A stretch of DNA of 9,891 bases from JBMNTU01 sp050945895 (GTDB taxonomy: Bacteria > Bacillota > Clostridia > Christensenellales > Christensenellaceae): the NCBI GenBank assembly GCA_050945895.1, contig JBMNTU010000083.1, positions 1 to 9,891 of the forward strand, read 5' to 3'. The notes under the pieces are model-generated. The model searched no databases and had not been told where the DNA came from. It was given only the letters and a program-made list of their open reading frames with translations. Of the stretch, positions 6,085 through 9,891 are shown one piece after another (the first letter of the stretch is position 1; the number at the start of each line of letters is the position of its first letter). A program made the position numbers and the translations under genes.

Positions 6085-6989
6085 CCATGCGTGACGACAA
6101 CCTCTTAAACATTTCATGGTTGTGTAAAATCGCTGGCGTTTCCCGTTCCGGATATTACAATTGGTTAGCAAGCGAAGGAAAACGAAATGACCGGGAGGAA
6201 CATGACAGAGCCGACTTTGCGCTGGTTCTGGCAGCTTATCAATTTAGAGGCTATGACAAAGGCGCGCGCGGTATTTATATGCGGCTTATTCATCAGATGC
6301 CTCCGGTCATTATGAACATCAAAAAAATCCGGCGTTTAATGAATAAATACGGACTGAAATGCCCCATACGAAAAGCAAACCCTTACCGCCGCATGGCGAA
6401 AGCATTGCGCGAGAATACTGTTGCGCCTTATCTGTTGGAGCGGAAGTTTCGCGCCTATGGGCCGCGCATGGTGCTTTTGACCGACATTACCTATTTGCTG
6501 TATGGCTTTGGGGGCAAAAGCTACTTATCTACCATTTTAGACGCATATACAAAACAGATTCTTGCTTATGCTGTCAGTGATTCCCTTGAGGTGGATTTTG
6601 TTCTTAATACGATGAACCAGTTAATCAGAGACCACGGTATTTCGCTTCAAGCCGAAACCATCATTAATAGCGATCAAGGAATACATTACACCAGCTACAA
6701 ATTCATTCAACTCATCAATAACATCAATTTACGGCAATCCATGTCACGGAAAGCAAATTGCTGGGACAATGCCCCGCAAGAGAGCTTCTTTGGGCATATG
6801 AAGGATGAGATCGACATCAGCCGATGCCAAACCCACACAGAGGTTTGTACCGTCATCGATGATTGGATAGATTATTACAATAATGATCGGTATCAATGGG
6901 ATTTATCCCGACTATCTCCAAACGAATACTACGAGTATGTTTGCACCGGCAAGTATCCGCTGAACCTTGTTGGCATTGCGAAGGACTGA
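6033..6989 (+). CDS. IS3-family OrfB transposase catalytic domain (made as OrfAB by frameshift)
   Basis: There are 318 residues from ATG 6033, but the active product is most likely the OrfAB fusion made at 5994-6000, since no good ribosome site precedes this ATG. It has an HTH_21-type segment (KIRRLMNKYGLKCPIRK, about 98-114), then a retroviral-integrase-like core with D151 (TDITYL), D214 (NSDQGIHY) and E250 (NAPQESFFGHMKDE). There are 35 residues between D214 and E250, the DD(35)E spacing of the family, and the SRKANCWDNAPQESFF block is diagnostic. It cuts and joins the IS ends through a circular intermediate in well-studied relatives. It is complete and apparently active. Confidence 0.92.
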   Translation: MVIEAPPKTKFRIIREMTMRDDNLLNISWLCKIAGVSRSGYYNWLASEGKRNDREEHDRADFALVLAAYQFRGYDKGARGIYMRLIHQMPPVIMNIKKIRRLMNKYGLKCPIRKANPYRRMAKALRENTVAPYLLERKFRAYGPRMVLLTDITYLLYGFGGKSYLSTILDAYTKQILAYAVSDSLEVDFVLNTMNQLIRDHGISLQAETIINSDQGIHYTSYKFIQLINNINLRQSMSRKANCWDNAPQESFFGHMKDEIDISRCQTHTEVCTVIDDWIDYYNNDRYQWDLSRLSPNEYYEYVCTGKYPLNLVGIAKD

Positions 6990-6990
6990 T

Positions 6991-7036
6991 CGGGGCTCTG
7001 CCCCGCACCCCGGAATTTAACGCTTTTGTTTCCGGG
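6991..7036 (+). other. Two GC-rich hairpins directly after orfB
   Basis: CGGGGC (6991-6996) pairs with GCCCCG (7000-7005) around a TCT loop, one base after the orfB stop. CCCGGAA (7009-7015) then pairs with TTCCGGG (7030-7036). Neither is followed by a T-run on the plus strand, so they are not classical terminators, but they could slow RNA polymerase or protect the transposase mRNA 3' end. Confidence 0.55.
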
Positions 7037-7042
7037 TGGGCG

Positions 7043-7071
7043 AGAAAAAGGGCGGCAAATAGAACCGCCCT
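7043..7071 (-). terminator. Intrinsic terminator on the minus strand
   Basis: AGGGCGG and CCGCCCT form a perfect 7-bp GC-rich stem around a 9-nt loop. On the minus strand the stem runs into TTTTT then CT. It would end the candidate small RNA and also block transcription entering the transposase from the right. Confidence 0.75.
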
Positions 7072-7137
7072 CCCGCAAACTCGATACGGTACTCAGGTCA
7101 CGTTTCCGCGTAGCCCTATCCTCCGTATCAGTAAAGC
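7043..7137 (-). ncRNA. Candidate structured small RNA in the IS tail
   Basis: On the minus strand this stretch reads as a complete small transcription unit of about 95 nt. A perfect 7-bp stem joins GATACGG (7129-7123) to CCGTATC (7089-7083). Inside is a 5x5 internal loop, AGGAT against GAGTA, then a short AGG/CCT helix. A CGCG/CGTG helix (7110-7107 and 7102-7099) is capped by a GAAA tetraloop (7106-7103). An intrinsic terminator follows (7071-7043). An extended -10 promoter lies about 7 nt upstream. The plus strand lacks both the GNRA loop and the U-tract, so the minus strand is the likely sense. I do not recognise a known RNA family, and no ORF fits. It does not overlap orfB, so simple antisense control of the transposase is not obvious. 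Confidence 0.5.
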
Positions 7138-7143
7138 AATACT

Positions 7144-7152
7144 ATTCTATCA
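7144..7152 (-). promoter_or_regulatory. Extended -10 promoter on the minus strand for the small RNA
   Basis: Read on the minus strand, 7152 to 7144 is TGATAGAAT: TGn plus TAGAAT, 5 of 6 to consensus. There is no convincing -35. The predicted start is near 7137, just before the structured domain. A CTGT-TTTTT-ACAG hairpin (7154-7166) lies immediately upstream. Confidence 0.4.
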
Positions 7153-7175
7153 TGCTGTTTTTTACAGGAAAAAAT

Positions 7176-7208
7176 GCAAGGATCAAAATGTCCTTGACAT
7201 GGGGTACA
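7176..7208 (-). repeat. IS right inverted repeat (IRR)
   Basis: Its reverse complement starts TGTACCCCAT and contains AAGGACA and ATCCTTGC, matching the left end at 24 of 33 positions. It contains a perfect outward-facing TTGACA (7194-7199), a -35 hexamer typical of IS3-family right ends. Confidence 0.88.
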
Positions 7209-7418
7209 CTTTAATAAAGCCAAGGTGGCCCAAAAATATGTATTATGGTAGCCTTGGTTTTATGCAATAAATCTGATGTTTATGCCATTTTTGCTTTCAA
7301 TTTGGCCAAGGTTGCAAGAGTGCCAAGGTGTTTTTATACTAATCATTAATCATTGAAAACTGCGAGTTTTTGTAGTAACATATTATTTAGAAAAACACGC
7401 AGAAAGCGATGTGTCTGT
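7209..7418 (+). promoter_or_regulatory. Control region of the restriction-modification genes, with CCAAGG repeats
   Basis: This is 210 bp without a gene. GCCAAGGT occurs three times in direct orientation (7219-7226, 7305-7312, 7322-7329), and a CCTTGG inverse copy lies at 7252-7257. The last two direct copies are 17 bp apart and straddle a candidate promoter, so they may be operators. The 7219 and 7252 copies can pair as a stem ending in TTTT, a weak terminator-like structure. No controller (C) protein gene is visible. Confidence 0.45.
7312..7340 (+). promoter_or_regulatory. Candidate promoter of the methyltransferase-endonuclease operon
   Basis: TTGCAA (7312-7317, 4 of 6 to TTGACA) is 17 bp from TATACT (7335-7340, 5 of 6 to TATAAT). 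The spacer contains one GCCAAGGT repeat (7322-7329) and another repeat abuts the -35. A second candidate is TTGAAA (7353-7358), 17 bp from TAACAT (7376-7381). Either gives a short leader to ATG 7419. Confidence 0.4.
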
Positions 7419-8942
7419 ATGAATCTGGTTAAAACTGTATATGATAATACAATGATATATCTTGATACAGTTTCAAAAACTGATCGAAAAAAAATTGGCC
7501 AATTTTTTACACCTGCGCCCATAGCTGAATATATGGGTAGTCTTTCTCGTAATCATCAAACATCAACAGACATTTTAGATCCCGGAGCAGGAAGCGGGAT
7601 TTTATCTGCTGCAATTGTCGAATCGCTAATTAAGAAAGATGTACAGCATATTTCTCTTGATGCGTATGAAAATAATACAGACATTCTGCCATTATTGAAA
7701 AGAAATCTTTGTTTCATTCAGGATGAAGCCAAAGAACAAGGTATTGTATTTGAGTATCGCATTATTGAAGAAAATTTCATTGAAGCTAATCGATTCGCAT
7801 GGACAGGATTGATTCCAAGTGAAAAATATGATGTCGTCATAGCAAATCCTCCATATAAAAAAATAGGGAAAAACACGACAGAGGCAGCCATTATGCGTGA
7901 TATCGTATATGGACAACCCAATCTTTATTTTTTGTTCATGGCAATGGGAGCCCAATTACTGAAAAATGGTGGCGAATGTATCTATATTGTTCCTCGAAGT
8001 TTTTCAAGTGGACTATACTTCACGGCTTTTCGCAATAGATTCTTAAGTATGGTGGGGATTACTGATCTTCATCTTTTCACATCCCGCGAGACAATTGGTG
8101 GAGCGAAAGACAGCGTCTTACAAGAAACAATAATAATGCGGGCGACAAAAGCGAGCGAGCGTCCACATATGATTGAAATATCTGAGTCGTCCGGCGAAAA
8201 TTGCAATCACTTTTCATCAAAGTATAGCGTTGAATATAACTTATGCGTAAAGAGTGACAAAAATGCTTTTATGTTTTTCCCTTCTTGCGAAGAAGATGCA
8301 AGAACACTTGATTTTGTAAATGCCTGGCCTTCAACATTGATGGAACACGGATATAAAATGAGAACAGGTATCGTAGTAGATTTTCGAGAGACTGAGTGGA
8401 TGCGTACAAATGAAGAGGATGATGTCGTTCCATTATTGTGGGCATATAATTTCCAAAATCACCGCATTAAGTTTCCAGTGGAATGCGGGGGAAAACCACA
8501 GTTTTTATTAAATTGTTCAGAAGCCCAAAGACTATATATGAAGAAAGATAATTATTTGCTTTTAAAGCGATTCACATCGAAAGAAGAAAAAAAACGATTA
8601 CAGTGCGCCTTGCTCTTAGAGGAAGACTTTGTAGGTTTCGACAGAATAAGCACCGAAAATCATTTGAATTTTATAACAAAAACAACCGGAAAAATGAGCA
8701 AAGAAGAGCTGTATGGGCTGTTTGTTATTCTTAACTCAGAGCGTGTGGACAAGTACTTCCGAATTCTAAACGGCTCAACTCAGGTAAATGCAAATGAGAT
8801 AAATCCAATGCCATTTCCACCCTATCAAGACATCGTGCAAATGGGTCGGAAAATTATGGCATATACCGACTTAACAAAAGTTGATTGTGATGCGATTTTA
8901 GATGAACAGTTTTCACAATCAGAAATATATAAAGCAATATAG
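7419..8942 (+). CDS. BsuBI/PstI-type N6-adenine DNA methyltransferase
   Basis: This modification enzyme of a type II R-M system transfers a methyl group from S-adenosylmethionine to adenine N6 in the recognition site. With start at ATG 7419 it has 507 residues. The frame runs further upstream, to a TTG at 7353, but those residues precede the conserved block and the region holds promoter-like sequence. GQFFTP (27-32) is the motif X region. DPGAGSG (54-60) is motif I for cofactor binding. NPPY (143-146) is catalytic motif IV. The order X-I-IV with the target-recognition part in the C-terminal half makes it gamma class, like M.BsuBI and M.PstI. The ribosome site is weak (AGAAAG, 7401-7406). It is followed directly by the endonuclease gene. 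CTGCAG is the specificity of named relatives; whether it applies here is inferred. Confidence 0.9.
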   Translation: MNLVKTVYDNTMIYLDTVSKTDRKKIGQFFTPAPIAEYMGSLSRNHQTSTDILDPGAGSGILSAAIVESLIKKDVQHISLDAYENNTDILPLLKRNLCFIQDEAKEQGIVFEYRIIEENFIEANRFAWTGLIPSEKYDVVIANPPYKKIGKNTTEAAIMRDIVYGQPNLYFLFMAMGAQLLKNGGECIYIVPRSFSSGLYFTAFRNRFLSMVGITDLHLFTSRETIGGAKDSVLQETIIMRATKASERPHMIEISESSGENCNHFSSKYSVEYNLCVKSDKNAFMFFPSCEEDARTLDFVNAWPSTLMEHGYKMRTGIVVDFRETEWMRTNEEDDVVPLLWAYNFQNHRIKFPVECGGKPQFLLNCSEAQRLYMKKDNYLLLKRFTSKEEKKRLQCALLLEEDFVGFDRISTENHLNFITKTTGKMSKEELYGLFVILNSERVDKYFRILNGSTQVNANEINPMPFPPYQDIVQMGRKIMAYTDLTKVDCDAILDEQFSQSEIYKAI

Positions 8943-8946
8943 GAGG
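8941..8946 (+). promoter_or_regulatory. Perfect Shine-Dalgarno site serving a TTG start
   Basis: AGGAGG overlaps the last two bases of the methyltransferase stop (TAG, 8940-8942) and lies 7 nt before TTG 8954. This decides the endonuclease start, since no ATG or GTG is close. A strong site with a weak start codon, overlapping the methyltransferase stop, suggests coupled and moderated endonuclease synthesis. Confidence 0.8.
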
Positions 8947-8953
8947 CCGTATT

Positions 8954-9886
8954 TTGGGCAAACTTGAAGAGGCAAAAGGTATTTTATCTGCAATTGGGAT
9001 GCCGAAGCAACAAACCAATGACAGGAGTGCATATGTACTTCTGGCACTTTCTGATATAAAAGAATCTAGCAACTGGAATAATGCCCAGAAACCAGAGTTG
9101 CGTATTGTCGATATGATGAACTTCATGGCAGAGAACTACGACAAAGTATACAAGCCCAATACCCGCGAAACAATACGAAAAGATACAATTCACCAGTTTG
9201 TAGATGGCGCAGTGGCGGAAAGAAACACCAATAGTCTTGATCGCCCAACCAATAGTCCAAATTACTGCTATTGTTTAACTGACGAGATGTTAGCATTGGT
9301 AAAAACATATGGAACTACCAAATGGCAAGCTACACTGAAACAGTTTGTGGATACTCAGGGCACGTTAATTGAGAAGTATAGTCAACAACGAGACATTCAG
9401 CGTGTGCCGGTCACTGTAAATGGGCAGGAATTTAGTTTTAGCCCTGGCGAACACAATTTCCTACAAAAAGCAATCATAGAAGATTTCGCGGCACGGTTTG
9501 CCAAAGGATCAGAAGTGCTCTATGTCGGCGATACTGAAAATAAGGATTTGATTAAGAATCGCGAAATGCTCGAATCTATTGGTGTAACAATTACTGATCA
9601 CGATAAGTTGCCGGATGTGGTTTTATATTCCAAAGACAAGGACTGGCTATATTTTATTGAAGCTGTGACCAGCGTCGGCCCAATATCTGCTAAACGCATG
9701 CAAGAAATTGAAGATATGACATCAGGATGTAAGGCAGGTAAAATCTTCGTCACAGCTTTTCCAGACAAAAGCATATACAAAAAATTTATTGACCAACTGG
9801 CATGGGAAACAGAAGTGTGGATTTCCGATAATCCTGACCATATGATACACCTGAATGGGGATATGTTTCTTGGGCCTAGAGATTGA
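8954..9886 (+). CDS. BsuBI/PstI-family type II restriction endonuclease
   Basis: This encodes 310 residues from TTG 8954 and cleaves unmethylated DNA at the site protected by the upstream methyltransferase. The N-terminal part (about 1-140) is helical and fits the BsuBI_PstI_RE_N winged-helix-type domain. The C-terminal domain (about 150-305) has the family hallmarks VLYVGDTENKDL (188-199), KLPDVVLY (218-225), LYFIEAVTSVGPIS (232-245), VTAFPDK (266-272) and AWETEVWISDNPDHMIHLNG (283-302). D221 and E236, the latter in EAVTS, are the likely metal-binding residues of the PD-(D/E)XK-like core. The length agrees with known BsuBI/PstI enzymes (a little over 300 residues). It is complete, ending 5 bases before the window edge. 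The pair would act as defence or as a stabilising addiction module; a homologue with different specificity is possible. Confidence 0.93.
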   Translation: MGKLEEAKGILSAIGMPKQQTNDRSAYVLLALSDIKESSNWNNAQKPELRIVDMMNFMAENYDKVYKPNTRETIRKDTIHQFVDGAVAERNTNSLDRPTNSPNYCYCLTDEMLALVKTYGTTKWQATLKQFVDTQGTLIEKYSQQRDIQRVPVTVNGQEFSFSPGEHNFLQKAIIEDFAARFAKGSEVLYVGDTENKDLIKNREMLESIGVTITDHDKLPDVVLYSKDKDWLYFIEAVTSVGPISAKRMQEIEDMTSGCKAGKIFVTAFPDKSIYKKFIDQLAWETEVWISDNPDHMIHLNGDMFLGPRD

Positions 9887-9891
9887 TTTTC

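Larger units (their letters stand above)
5459..7208 (+). mobile_element. Complete IS3-family insertion sequence, 1750 bp
   Basis: The element is bounded by 33-bp imperfect inverted repeats (24 of 33 matching) that begin TGTACCC and end with the complementary GGGTACA core, the TG...CA ends typical of IS3. It carries orfA and orfB in the usual -1 overlap, a slippery site, and a DD(35)E transposase, so it looks functional. The end pattern ACCCC-N7-GGACA is typical of IS150-like members, though the group is not certain. There is no obvious 3-4 bp target duplication (ATAA on the left, CTTT on the right). The element is longer than the usual 1.2-1.6 kb because about 220 bp of structured non-coding DNA follow orfB. 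Confidence 0.9.

Noticed and set aside
5454..7212. Target-site duplication flanking the IS
   Set aside because: The bases abutting the inverted repeats (ATAA and CTTT) do not match at 3 or 4 bp, nor after shifting the ends by one to three bases.
7194..7222. Hybrid outward promoter from the IS right end into the R-M genes
   Set aside because: TTGACA is present, but the sequence 17 bp downstream (around 7217-7222) is not a -10, so no in-place hybrid promoter is visible.
6896..7270. Plus-strand 124-residue open frame over the IS tail and right end
   Set aside because: It overlaps the end of orfB, crosses hairpins and the IS boundary, has no family pattern, and is better explained by structured non-coding DNA.
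7219..7329. Possible CRISPR-like array
   Set aside because: The CCAAGG repeats are only about 8 bp and irregularly spaced, with no uniform spacers and no cas genes.

Overview
The window looks like part of an integrated mobile element, or a junction between elements, from a low-to-moderate-GC Firmicute, probably a gut clostridium (Oscillospiraceae or Lachnospiraceae type). The grounds are strong AGGAGG-type ribosome sites, three tandem large serine recombinases of the clostridial/streptococcal ICE type, a small DUF6870-like protein common in gut Firmicute elements, and an IS3-family insertion. The organism is inferred from protein style only.

Layout. Positions 1-204 hold the tail of an upstream reading frame and a strong nested stem-loop (135-181). 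A 73-residue DUF6870-like gene follows (205-426). Next is a tightly packed operon of three large serine recombinases (545-2167, 2169-3806, 3799-5325), with junctions of +1 nt and an 8-nt overlap. All three keep the resolvase catalytic residues, the Recombinase DNA-binding domain, the zinc ribbon and the C-terminal coiled coil. The second carries an 18-bp tandem duplication immediately before its catalytic serine.

Positions 5326-5458 hold a 16-bp direct repeat and a degenerate copy of an IS end. A complete IS3-family element of 1750 bp (5459-7208) follows, with 33-bp imperfect inverted repeats, orfA and orfB in a -1 overlap, and an in-frame A_AAA_AAA slippery site. Its roughly 220-bp tail after orfB is unusually structured. 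On the minus strand this tail reads as an extended -10 promoter, a folded domain capped by a GAAA tetraloop, and a perfect intrinsic terminator: a candidate small RNA of about 95 nt that I do not recognise.

The rest is a BsuBI/PstI-type (type II) restriction-modification system. A repeat-rich control region (7209-7418) precedes a gamma-class N6-adenine methyltransferase (7419-8942), which is translationally coupled to a BsuBI/PstI-family endonuclease with a TTG start (8954-9886). These two genes are visibly more AT-rich than the recombinases, which suggests separate acquisition.

How it fits together. The recombinases would excise or integrate DNA, the R-M pair could be defensive or stabilising cargo (or a neighbouring island), and the IS has landed in the spacer between them. 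The least explained parts are the putative small RNA in the IS tail and the short repeats on both sides of the IS.
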